Assembly: GCA_009996555.1 (NCBI GenBank)
Contig: JAACZX010000562.1
Coordinates: forward strand, 1 to 5,180
Direction of reading: 5' to 3'
DNA from: Chitinophagaceae bacterium
GTDB taxonomy: Bacteria; Bacteroidota; Bacteroidia; Chitinophagales; Chitinophagaceae
DNA: 5,180 nt
Part shown: positions 1 to 5,180 of the stretch, one piece after another
How positions within the stretch are numbered: the first letter of the stretch is position 1
Layout of the letters: each line of letters begins with the position of its first letter
Translations under genes and position numbers: made by a program
The notes under the pieces: model-generated
What the model was told of the DNA's origin: nothing
Databases searched by the model: none
The model's input: the letters and a program-made list of their open reading frames with translations, nothing else

Positions 1-696
1 TTCAACAAAGAAAAAGGTCAACCTCTCTTCAGTTCACACATGTTGGATTTAAGTGAGGAGCCAATTGAAGAAAATATTAAAACATCAGTAGAATTTTTCA
101 AACGCATGGCTCCGTTAGGCATGGGTATTGAAATTGAACTGGGTGTTACAGGTGGTGAAGAAGACGGAGTTGATAACAGCGATATTGAAAACGATAAACT
201 TTATACGCAACCAGAGCATGTTGAATATGCGTATACAGAATTAAGCAAAGTGGGCAAACTGTTTACTGTTGCAGCTGCTTTTGGTAATGTGCATGGTGTT
301 TATAAATCCGGTAATGTGCAGTTAACGCCAATCATCCTGCACAACAGCCAGGTGCATATCGAGAAAAAATTAGGCACAGGACCAAAGCCCGTTTACTTCG
401 TATTCCATGGCGGTAGCGGTTCACCTCAACACCAGATCCGTGAAGCCATCAGCTACGGTGCAATTAAAATGAATATTGATACCGATCTGCAGTGGGCATT
501 CTGGGAAGGAGTACTCAATAATTACAAAGCAAAAGAAGGTTATCTGCAAGGTCAGTTAGGTAACCCCGAAGGTCCTGATAGTCCGAATAAAAAATACTAC
601 GATCCCCGTGTTTGGTTGCGTAAAGGAGAAGAAAGTTTCATTAAGCGCCTCGAAGTTGCATTCGAAGATCTGAACTGTGTGAACAGAAACGCTTAA
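1..696 (+). CDS. fbaA: Class II fructose-bisphosphate aldolase, 5'-truncated by window edge
   Basis: This is the C-terminal 231 residues of a class II (zinc-dependent) aldolase, which interconverts fructose 1,6-bisphosphate with dihydroxyacetone phosphate and glyceraldehyde 3-phosphate in cytoplasmic glycolysis and gluconeogenesis. The frame is open from base 1, so the gene starts upstream; the first ATG in the window (40) is internal. Visible family motifs, in order: SSHMLDLSEE; EIELGVTGGEEDGVDN with the metal-site glutamates; FGNVHGVYK with a zinc-ligand histidine (292-294); FVFHGGSGS with a second zinc-ligand histidine (406-408); and MNIDTDLQWA, which contacts the substrate phosphates. The end, with GNPEGPDSPNKKYYDPRVW, closely resembles the E. 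coli FbaA C-terminus (E. coli FbaA is about 359 residues), so roughly 125 residues are missing upstream. The first zinc ligand and catalytic Asp lie in that missing part. It ends 36 bp before accD with no terminator between, so the two may be co-transcribed. Confidence 0.96.
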   Translation, partial: FNKEKGQPLFSSHMLDLSEEPIEENIKTSVEFFKRMAPLGMGIEIELGVTGGEEDGVDNSDIENDKLYTQPEHVEYAYTELSKVGKLFTVAAAFGNVHGVYKSGNVQLTPIILHNSQVHIEKKLGTGPKPVYFVFHGGSGSPQHQIREAISYGAIKMNIDTDLQWAFWEGVLNNYKAKEGYLQGQLGNPEGPDSPNKKYYDPRVWLRKGEESFIKRLEVAFEDLNCVNRNA

Positions 697-732
697 TTGC
701 TTACTTTTACCGACTTTTCAAATCAAAGAACG

Positions 733-1499
733 ATGGCCAAAAAAGAAGAGGATATTGAGAAAAACCTGACAGGCGATGATCTTCCGCAAGCAGATGCAAG
801 CCGTTCATCGTGGTTTAAACGGGTACAAAAAGGAATTCTTACTTCAACGTCTGAAAAGAAAGAAATCCAGGAAGGACTTTGGGCGAAATGCCCGGAGTGT
901 AAATACACCTGTACAACAACTGAACTTTCGGAAAATAAATACGTATGTCCAAAATGTAATTACCACCATCGTATTGGTAGTGGAGAGTACTTCGACATAT
1001 TGTTTGATGGAGATGAATACACAGAGTTATTCGACAACATCCGCTCTAAAGATCACCTGGGCTTTACCGATCTGAAACCTTACCACAAGCGTTTGGAAGA
1101 TATCTGGAAGAAATCTGACCTGCACGATTCTATTCGTGTAGCAGTTGGTAAAATTGAATGATGGAAAGCGCATTTTCATTAATGCAGCTGGCCAAAATTT
1201 CGGGTAAACTTTCGCAAATGAGCGATGCCAGGCTCCCTTACATTTCATTGTTGACCGATCCAACCTTTGGCGGTGTTACTGCTTCCTTTGGTATGTTGGG
1301 CGATCTGAACATTGGTGAGCCAGGCGCATTGATTGGCTTTGCTGGTCCACGTGTAATCAAAGAAACCATTAAGAAAGATTTGCCTGAAGGTTTTCAACGC
1401 AGCGAATTTTTACTGGAACATGGTTTCCTCGATATGATCATTGACCGCAAGGAAATGAAACAAAAGTTCGGGGTTATCTTCTCTTTGTTTAAGAACTAA
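733..1499 (+). pseudogene. accD: Acetyl-CoA carboxylase carboxyltransferase beta subunit, broken by internal deletion and frameshift
   Basis: AccD pairs with AccA to transfer the carboxyl group from carboxybiotin to acetyl-CoA, making malonyl-CoA for fatty-acid synthesis. The first part (733-1161, 142 residues) starts at the ATG encoding MAKKEEDIEKN and holds the N-terminal Cys4 zinc ribbon: CPEC at residues 53-56 and CPKC at 72-75. It ends at GKIE followed by TGA (1159-1161). The second part (1158-1499) is in another frame, opens with [13 protein letters not shown], and continues through the conserved [19 protein letters not shown] and [16 protein letters not shown] to a normal C-terminus. 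In intact AccD proteins about 50 residues lie between these points, covering the GGSxGSVxGEK and SGGAR segments that build the active site; they are absent here. The frame offset implies a loss of 3n+1 bases, around 148-151. The remaining parts show no other decay. Genuine recent deletion and assembly error are both possible; a working enzyme from this copy is not. Confidence 0.9.
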
Positions 1500-1517
1500 A
1501 TGAACCTTCTATATTTG
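1484..1517 (+). promoter_or_regulatory. Possible Bacteroidota-type promoter at the accD 3' end
   Basis: TATATTTG at 1510-1517 fits the Bacteroidota -7 consensus TAnnTTTG, and TTTG at 1484-1487 could be the -33 element with 22 bp between them. It would drive smpB. Against it, the predicted transcription start falls inside the accD terminator stem, and short AT-rich matches arise easily by chance. Confidence 0.25.
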
Positions 1518-1557
1518 CAATCAGTAAAAGGATGTTCCTTTTGCTGATTGCTTTTTT
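1517..1557 (+). terminator. Rho-independent terminator of fbaA-accD
   Basis: A long hairpin pairs 1517-1532 with 1536-1551 (16 pairs, one of them G-T) around a 3-base TGT loop, followed directly by six T (1552-1557). It lies 18 bp after the accD stop and separates accD from smpB. There is no T-run on the opposite strand, so it acts in the plus direction only. Confidence 0.92.
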
Positions 1558-1571
1558 ATTTAATGCCGGCC

Positions 1572-1632
1572 AGGTATGCCATACTTCCGTCGGCTTTAAA
1601 CTTTATTGAACACTGATAAGTATGGCATACCT
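1572..1632. repeat. 15-bp perfect inverted repeat in the smpB leader
   Basis: The arm AGGTATGCCATACTT (1572-1586) is repeated perfectly in inverted orientation at 1618-1632, with 31 bases between. It begins 15 bp after the accD terminator and ends 16 bp before the smpB ATG. There is no T-run after it, so it is not an ordinary terminator. It could be an operator, an mRNA hairpin near the smpB start, or a dispersed palindromic repeat; the sequence alone does not decide. Confidence 0.75.
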
Positions 1633-1648
1633 ACACAGGTAGAAAAGT

Positions 1649-2083
1649 ATGGAACTGAAGAACAGAAGCGCCTTTCACGAATATTACATTGAGGATAAGC
1701 TCGTGGCAGGTATGGTATTGGTGGGAACAGAAGTTAAATCGATTCGTGACGGTAAGGTGAGCTTTGCCGATTCGTATTGTTTTTTTGACAAACACGAACT
1801 GTGGATCAAAGGTCTGCATATTGCTGAATATCGTTTGGGCACAACCAACAATCATATTGCGGTGCACGATCGTAAGCTCCTGCTTACTAAACGTGAAATA
1901 AAAAAATGGGAGAATAAGCTGAAGGATAAAGGATTTACCGTTGTACCTCTGCGTATTTTCTTTAATGAAAACAATCTGGCAAAAATAGAAGTGGGTTTGG
2001 CAAAAGGAAAAAAACTGCACGATAAACGGGAGACCATTAAAAGCAGGGATGCAGAACGTGAAATAAAACGCTATTTAAAATAA
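1649..2083 (+). CDS. smpB: SsrA-binding protein SmpB
   Basis: SmpB is the small RNA-binding protein that delivers tmRNA (SsrA) to stalled ribosomes; in trans-translation it occupies the decoding centre and allows release and tagging of the incomplete peptide. At 144 residues it has normal family length. The order is as expected: N-terminal beta-barrel opening with NRSAFHEYYIEDKLVAG, then the signature VGTEVKSIRDGK (about residues 25-36), the HIAEY and NNH segments, RKLLLTKREIKK (about 75-86), and GLAKGKKLHDKRETIKSRD leading into the basic C-terminal tail that folds into the mRNA channel. The start is well supported: an in-frame TAG at 1640-1642 excludes an upstream extension, and the N-terminus matches the family core. 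No Shine-Dalgarno sequence is evident, which is usual in Bacteroidota. It is flanked by terminators on both sides, so it is probably a single-gene unit. The tmRNA gene itself is not in the window. Confidence 0.97.
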   Translation: MELKNRSAFHEYYIEDKLVAGMVLVGTEVKSIRDGKVSFADSYCFFDKHELWIKGLHIAEYRLGTTNNHIAVHDRKLLLTKREIKKWENKLKDKGFTVVPLRIFFNENNLAKIEVGLAKGKKLHDKRETIKSRDAEREIKRYLK

Positions 2084-2089
2084 AACTAC

Positions 2090-2113
2090 AGCCGGCCTGG
2101 TGCCGGCTTTTTT
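2090..2113 (+). terminator. Rho-independent terminator of smpB
   Basis: A GC-rich 7-bp stem (AGCCGGC at 2090-2096 with GCCGGCT at 2102-2108) closes a 5-base loop and runs into six T (2108-2113). It starts 7 bases after the smpB stop and ends 12 bases before the SET-domain gene, leaving almost no room for a separate promoter for that gene. Confidence 0.92.
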
Positions 2114-2125
2114 ATACATTACAGT

Positions 2126-2536
2126 ATGACCAAAGAACAGCTGTTACACGAACTGAAACACGATACATGGGTAATGATGAAGCCCTCTCCCATTCACGGT
2201 AATGGTGTGTTTGCATTGCGGGATATTCCGAAAGGTCAGCGTGGATTATTTTCGAAGAACATCGGCGAATGGATCAAGATCGAACGCAGTGAAATAGATG
2301 CCTTGCCTGCACACAGTAAAGCGTTGGTAGAAACGTACTGTTTGTTTGATGAGGAATTTTATTATGTGCCTGATTATGGTTTTAAGGTGATGGACATTGT
2401 CATCTTTCTTAACCATAGTGAGGAGCCGAACATCATTTCAATTAATGATGGAGAAGATTTTGAAACGCTCCGTGAAATAAAAGCAGGCGAAGAATTGTTT
2501 ATTGATTACGGTGAGATTGTGGAGAGTGATGAATAA
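2126..2536 (+). CDS. Small SET-domain protein, putative protein-lysine methyltransferase
   Basis: This 136-residue protein is little more than a SET domain, the S-adenosylmethionine-dependent lysine methyltransferase fold. Visible signatures are SPIHGNGVFALRDIPKG (residues 21-37), matching the entry strand of SET domains; FLNHSEEPN (94-102), matching the N-H-S-x-x-P-N motif that binds SAM and forms the pseudoknot; and IKAGEELFIDYGE (118-130), with the catalytic-type Tyr at 128. There is no post-SET cysteine cluster, signal peptide or membrane segment, so it is probably cytoplasmic. The substrate is unknown; bacterial stand-alone SET proteins have been linked to ribosomal or DNA-binding proteins only in a few cases. 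The ATG at 2126 is the natural start. The gene follows the smpB terminator by 12 bp, so it either relies on readthrough or has a promoter inside smpB that I cannot see. It converges on the beta-barrel gene. Confidence 0.9.
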   Translation: MTKEQLLHELKHDTWVMMKPSPIHGNGVFALRDIPKGQRGLFSKNIGEWIKIERSEIDALPAHSKALVETYCLFDEEFYYVPDYGFKVMDIVIFLNHSEEPNIISINDGEDFETLREIKAGEELFIDYGEIVESDE

Positions 2537-2564
2537 AGTACGAGGTACGAAGTAAGAAGTACGA
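2537..2564 (+). repeat. Four tandem 7-bp units right after the SET gene stop
   Basis: The first base after the TAA begins four consecutive heptamers with consensus AGTACGA. Units 1 and 4 are exact; units 2 and 3 each differ at one base. The stretch then passes into an A-rich run that belongs to the terminator of the opposite gene. Confidence 0.75.
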
Positions 2565-2569
2565 AAGAC

Positions 2570-2602
2570 AAAAAAACGATGATGCCGGGTACTGCATCAT
2601 CG
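2570..2602 (-). terminator. Rho-independent terminator of the beta-barrel gene
   Basis: A perfect 9-bp stem (CGATGATGC at 2577-2585 with its complement at 2594-2602) has an 8-base loop. Read on the minus strand it is followed by seven T (A7 at 2570-2576 on the plus strand). It lies 37 bp after the stop of the minus-strand gene. The plus-strand side has no good T-run, so it would stop transcripts from the convergent SET gene only weakly. Confidence 0.85.
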
Positions 2603-2639
2603 GTAAAGGTTTTCATAGTTTGTATGCTTGATGGTCTAT

Positions 2640-3308
2640 TTAGAATCGATAGGTCAACCCTGCTTTATATCCTTCATTAAATGCTTTGAAGTTTTGATTC
2701 TTATCCAGTCGTTGAAATCCTCTTTCATACGATGCTGTAAGACCAATGCCATTTGCAAATTCATAGCCAACGCCACCTGTTACACCCACATCCCAACGGT
2801 TGAACTGATCGGTAATATCCCAGTCATTGTTGATTAGAGAGAAGCCAAGAACAGAAACATCAGCTCTTAAATTATTCTTCACCAAATACGAAACCTGCGG
2901 ACCGGCAAACAACTGTAAACCTGCAACTGGCTTTACTTTCAACAGCACAGGCAGATCAATATAATGCATTTGTGAAGTTGCTCTCGCATCCAATGCATCG
3001 ATCTTCATATCATTAATGGTGAGATTCCCTTTAATGCCATAGCCACGTTGCGAATAAACAAGTGACGGCTCAATAGAAACAACATCACCTAATGGTAACT
3101 CCACACCTGCACCCACATAAAAAGCCGTACGGTTTCTTGTGCTGATATAACCATCAGTTTTATCAACCAACTGATCGAATGACTGACGAGCTTCTCCTTT
3201 CCATGTAGATTGAATAACACCGGCTTTAATAACAGGTTTCACTTGTGCGTTGCTGGCAATAGTTACTGTAGTAGATACTACGAGTAAGCTTAGGTATGTA
3301 ATCCTCAT
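2640..3308 (-). CDS. Outer-membrane beta-barrel (PorT/OMP_b-brl-like) family protein
   Basis: A 222-residue secreted protein. Residues 1-21 form a Sec signal peptide: MRITY, a hydrophobic stretch, then a likely cut after SNA before Gln22. The mature part alternates polar and hydrophobic residues as in amphipathic strands and carries features typical of the Bacteroidota outer-membrane beta-barrel family: VGAGVELPLG (about 65-74), IEPSLVYSQRGYG (79-91), the YIDLPVLLKVKP block (116-127), LFAGPQVSYLV (133-143), and a last strand ending in Tyr-Arg-Phe, a C-terminal aromatic as recognised by the BAM assembly machinery. This predicts an 8-strand-type barrel in the outer membrane. The specific function is unknown; such proteins are usually annotated only as porin family or PorT family. 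It lies downstream of parC in the same direction but a strong terminator and about 120 bp separate them, so it is probably transcribed alone. Confidence 0.88.
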   Translation of the reverse strand: MRITYLSLLVVSTTVTIASNAQVKPVIKAGVIQSTWKGEARQSFDQLVDKTDGYISTRNRTAFYVGAGVELPLGDVVSIEPSLVYSQRGYGIKGNLTINDMKIDALDARATSQMHYIDLPVLLKVKPVAGLQLFAGPQVSYLVKNNLRADVSVLGFSLINNDWDITDQFNRWDVGVTGGVGYEFANGIGLTASYERGFQRLDKNQNFKAFNEGYKAGLTYRF

Positions 3309-3392
3309 ATAAATGGTTGCAGGGTTTTAAGTAACTGCTTGTTCATTCAGATGCAGGAATATTTTCAACGGATGTATCATGGTTTCTAATCT

Positions 3393-3420
3393 TTTGTTAA
3401 CGGGAGATGCTCTTAACAAA
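3393..3420. promoter_or_regulatory. Inverted repeat upstream of the beta-barrel gene, possible operator
   Basis: TTTGTTAA (3393-3400) and TTAACAAA (3413-3420) form a perfect 8-bp inverted repeat with a 12-bp spacer, about 85-112 bp upstream of the beta-barrel gene start and just downstream of the parC terminator. The spacing would suit a dimeric regulator. The two half-sites are AT-rich and may be chance. I found no convincing TAnnTTTG promoter element in 3309-3427 on the minus strand. Confidence 0.35.
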
Positions 3421-3427
3421 CTGTTGT

Positions 3428-3460
3428 AAAATAAAACGGCGGTTGCAAAGCAACCGCCGT
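3428..3460 (-). terminator. Rho-independent terminator of parC
   Basis: A perfect 11-bp GC-rich stem (ACGGCGGTTGC at 3436-3446 with its complement at 3450-3460) closes a 3-base loop. On the minus strand it is followed by TTTTATTTT (3436-3428). It sits 31 bp after the parC stop codon. Confidence 0.94.
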
Positions 3461-3463
3461 AAA

Positions 3464-3491
3464 CTCATTACTCATCACTGATCATCTTTCA
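3464..3491 (-). repeat. Degenerate 7-bp tandem units right after the parC stop
   Basis: Read on the minus strand, the 28 bases directly after the parC TGA divide into four heptamers. The last three (3484-3464) fit consensus TGATGAG with at most one mismatch each; the first (3491-3485) is only weakly similar. The array ends four bases before the parC terminator stem. Confidence 0.55.
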
Positions 3492-5180
3492 TCACCCAAA
3501 CAACTCCGGCTGTGCGTTGGGGTCTTCTTTGATCCACTCCATTTCAATGCTCTTGTTGTAATCGGTAAGTTTTGCGCCTACTGCTTTCCAGCCCATCACC
3601 TCTGCAACTTTCGCCAGTTTTATTTTTGCACTGCGTACCTGTGCACCTTTGCCACTTTGTACAGAGAGAACTGGTTCTTCATCAGTTGTTACAGCTTCAA
3701 CATAATTCTTCGCTCCTTCTTTAATGAAGAAGAATTTATTGCGGAGTGTAGTTGTTTCAATTTTGAAACGCTTCACATTATACTGCAGCTTGTCGTTATC
3801 TAAATAAACAGCCGTGATGATGCGATCGGGTTTAAACAATTCGATCAGCAATATATTCTCCGGATCAAATTTCTGCGTCATTTCCTGATCGGTAATTTCA
3901 TAGTTGCCGTCTTTGTACACAACGAGAATACGGTCATCCGGTTCAAACTTACCAAGGTACTGTCCTTTCTCTTCTGTATTCAAACGACCGAACTTATCAT
4001 CGAACCACATTTTCTTTCCGCTTAATGTTGCACGACCTTTCTCTTTAAACTTCACACTCTTTACCGCATACTTCGTTACCTGGTTACCCATGCTGCTGCG
4101 GCCTTTAATATCGAGTTCTTCAAAATAAAAATCAAACTCTTTAATACGGGCACTCGCACTTGGACTCAACAATATTTTCACCACTTCCGCTTCACCATTT
4201 GGATTTACAGTGAAATAATGCACCTTACTCTTCGGATCACCTTTCGTGAGATCGTATTCTTTATCTCTCGTAACACCGGTAACATTAAACCGCTTCGCAT
4301 AGCTGATGCCCGTTTTTCCATCGGCATAAATCATGTTGTACGTGGTACGTTCATCGTTCTTCTGGAAAACAGCAGCATGTATAATGTCTTTGCCGATATA
4401 AGCCTTATCGCTCACCTTCACCACCTTCATCAAGCCACGCTTGGTAAACACGATGATATCATCAAAGTCGGAACAATCAGTAATAAACTCATCTTTCTTC
4501 AACGAAGTGCCTACAAAACCGTCTTCACGGTTCATGTACAGTTTGGTGTTGGCAATAGCTACCTGCTTCACCTGGATCACTTCAAACGGTTTGATTTCCG
4601 TTTTACGCTCACGGCCTTTGCCATATTTCTTCAACAGGTTTTCATAGTACGCAACAGCAAAGTCAACAAGATTATCCAGATCGTATTTTACTTGCTTAAT
4701 ATCTGCTTCCAGTCCTTTGATCTGTTCATTCAGTTCAGCAATATCCAAACGATAGATACGGCGCACAGGTTTTTCTGTCAGCTTCAGAATATCTTCTCTT
4801 GTAATATCACGCTTCAGCTGTTTCTTAAAGGGAATAAAGGCTTTATCAATTGCTTCAATTACTTTGTCCCATGTTTCATGTTTCTTCTCCAGCTCTTTGT
4901 AGATCTGTTCTTCAAAGAAGATTTTTTCTAATGAAGTATAATGCCATTTTTCCTGTAATTCACTCAGCTTTATTTCCAGTTCTTTCTTCAGCAATTCTTT
5001 TGTTTGTTCTGCTGAGAACTTCAACAAATCACTTGCAGCTAAGAACTGTGGTTTATCATTTACAATAACACAGGCGTTGGGCGAAATAGAAACTTCACAA
5101 TCGGTGAAAGCATACAACGCATCAATGGTAATATCGGGTGAAATACCGGGAGCAAGATCAACCTGTATCTCTACTTCAGC
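3492..5180 (-). CDS. parC: DNA topoisomerase IV subunit A, 5'-truncated by window edge
   Basis: The C-terminal 562 residues of a type IIA topoisomerase A subunit. ParC with ParE decatenates daughter chromosomes and relaxes supercoils. The frame is open to the window edge; the TTG at 5117-5115 lies inside the conserved IDALYAFTDCEVSISPN segment and is not a start. Regions: the end of the breakage-reunion core (residues 1-55), a charged, helical coiled-coil arm and C-gate region (about 55-190), then a C-terminal beta-pinwheel (about 205-545) with repeated blades, including KGRSSMGNQVTKY (about 359-371) and KKMWFDDKFGRLN. KGRSSMGNQ looks like a degenerate relic of the GyrA box; no canonical QRRGGRG is seen, which favours ParC over GyrA. 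The end, VMGWKAVGAKL followed by an acidic tail, fits Bacteroidota ParC. The catalytic tyrosine and quinolone-resistance region lie outside the window. A gyrase A assignment is the main alternative; subunit-A identity itself is secure. Confidence 0.9.
   Translation of the reverse strand, partial: AEVEIQVDLAPGISPDITIDALYAFTDCEVSISPNACVIVNDKPQFLAASDLLKFSAEQTKELLKKELEIKLSELQEKWHYTSLEKIFFEEQIYKELEKKHETWDKVIEAIDKAFIPFKKQLKRDITREDILKLTEKPVRRIYRLDIAELNEQIKGLEADIKQVKYDLDNLVDFAVAYYENLLKKYGKGRERKTEIKPFEVIQVKQVAIANTKLYMNREDGFVGTSLKKDEFITDCSDFDDIIVFTKRGLMKVVKVSDKAYIGKDIIHAAVFQKNDERTTYNMIYADGKTGISYAKRFNVTGVTRDKEYDLTKGDPKSKVHYFTVNPNGEAEVVKILLSPSASARIKEFDFYFEELDIKGRSSMGNQVTKYAVKSVKFKEKGRATLSGKKMWFDDKFGRLNTEEKGQYLGKFEPDDRILVVYKDGNYEITDQEMTQKFDPENILLIELFKPDRIITAVYLDNDKLQYNVKRFKIETTTLRNKFFFIKEGAKNYVEAVTTDEEPVLSVQSGKGAQVRSAKIKLAKVAEVMGWKAVGAKLTDYNKSIEMEWIKEDPNAQPELFG

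Noticed and set aside
697..732. TTG at 697 as an earlier accD start, adding 12 residues
   Set aside because: The extension does not look like AccD, begins directly after the fbaA stop, and the ATG at 733 gives the conserved MAKKEEDIEKN N-terminus.
1150..1170. Programmed frameshift joining the two accD halves
   Set aside because: No slippery sequence is evident at the junction, and a frameshift would not restore the missing core of about 50 residues.
1158..1499. Independent 113-residue gene starting at ATG 1158
   Set aside because: Its whole length is the C-terminal half of AccD, and the [10 protein letters not shown] segment is internal in the family.
1565..1641. Insertion-sequence remnant around the 15-bp inverted repeat
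   Set aside because: There is no coding remnant between the arms and no convincing target-site duplication; the short CAGGTA repeats at 1571 and 1636 do not flank the arms symmetrically.
1631..2020. Minus-strand open frame overlapping smpB
   Set aside because: It is the complement of a clearly conserved smpB, with no recognisable protein features of its own.
2537..2564. CRISPR array
   Set aside because: The units are 7 bp and contiguous without spacers, and there are no cas genes.
4218..4931. Long plus-strand open frame (237 codons) opposite parC
   Set aside because: It lies entirely within strongly conserved parC coding sequence, and its translation is a low-complexity string rich in Phe, Ile and Leu, as expected for the complement of a Lys/Glu-rich coiled coil.
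5115..5117. TTG as the parC start codon
   Set aside because: The frame stays open upstream to the window edge and encodes the conserved LAPGISPDITIDA that precedes LYAFTDCEV in this family.

Overview
The window looks like a chromosomal housekeeping segment from a Bacteroidota bacterium, most likely of the Chitinophagaceae type. The reasons are the protein sequences (AccD, SmpB and ParC all have Bacteroidota-style wording), a PorT-like outer-membrane beta-barrel protein, the lack of Shine-Dalgarno sequences before the starts, and moderate-to-low G+C. This placement rests on recalled family features, not on a search.

Layout. The first 2.5 kb read on the plus strand: the 3' two thirds of a class II fructose-bisphosphate aldolase gene (fbaA, 1-696), then accD for the acetyl-CoA carboxylase carboxyltransferase beta subunit (733-1499), a strong intrinsic terminator (1517-1557), a leader with a 15-bp inverted repeat, smpB (1649-2083) with its own terminator (2090-2113), and a small SET-domain protein gene (2126-2536). 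The rest reads on the minus strand: parC, topoisomerase IV subunit A (5180-3492, 5' end outside the window), its terminator (3428-3460), then an outer-membrane beta-barrel protein gene (3308-2640) with its terminator (2570-2602). The SET gene and the beta-barrel gene converge.

The genes are functionally unrelated housekeeping genes: glycolysis/gluconeogenesis, the first step of fatty-acid synthesis, ribosome rescue by trans-translation, and chromosome decatenation. Only fbaA and accD are close enough (36 bp, no terminator between them) to suggest co-transcription.

The most notable observation is that accD is broken. The N-terminal zinc-ribbon half and the C-terminal half are both well conserved, but about 50 residues of the carboxyltransferase core are missing between them and the frame shifts, giving a TGA/ATG overlap at 1158-1161. 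Because accD is normally essential, this is either a recent deletion compensated elsewhere or an assembly error. Other signals are degenerate 7-bp tandem repeats starting right after the stop codons of two genes, a 15-bp inverted repeat in the smpB leader, and an 8-bp inverted repeat upstream of the beta-barrel gene. I do not see a new multi-gene system here.
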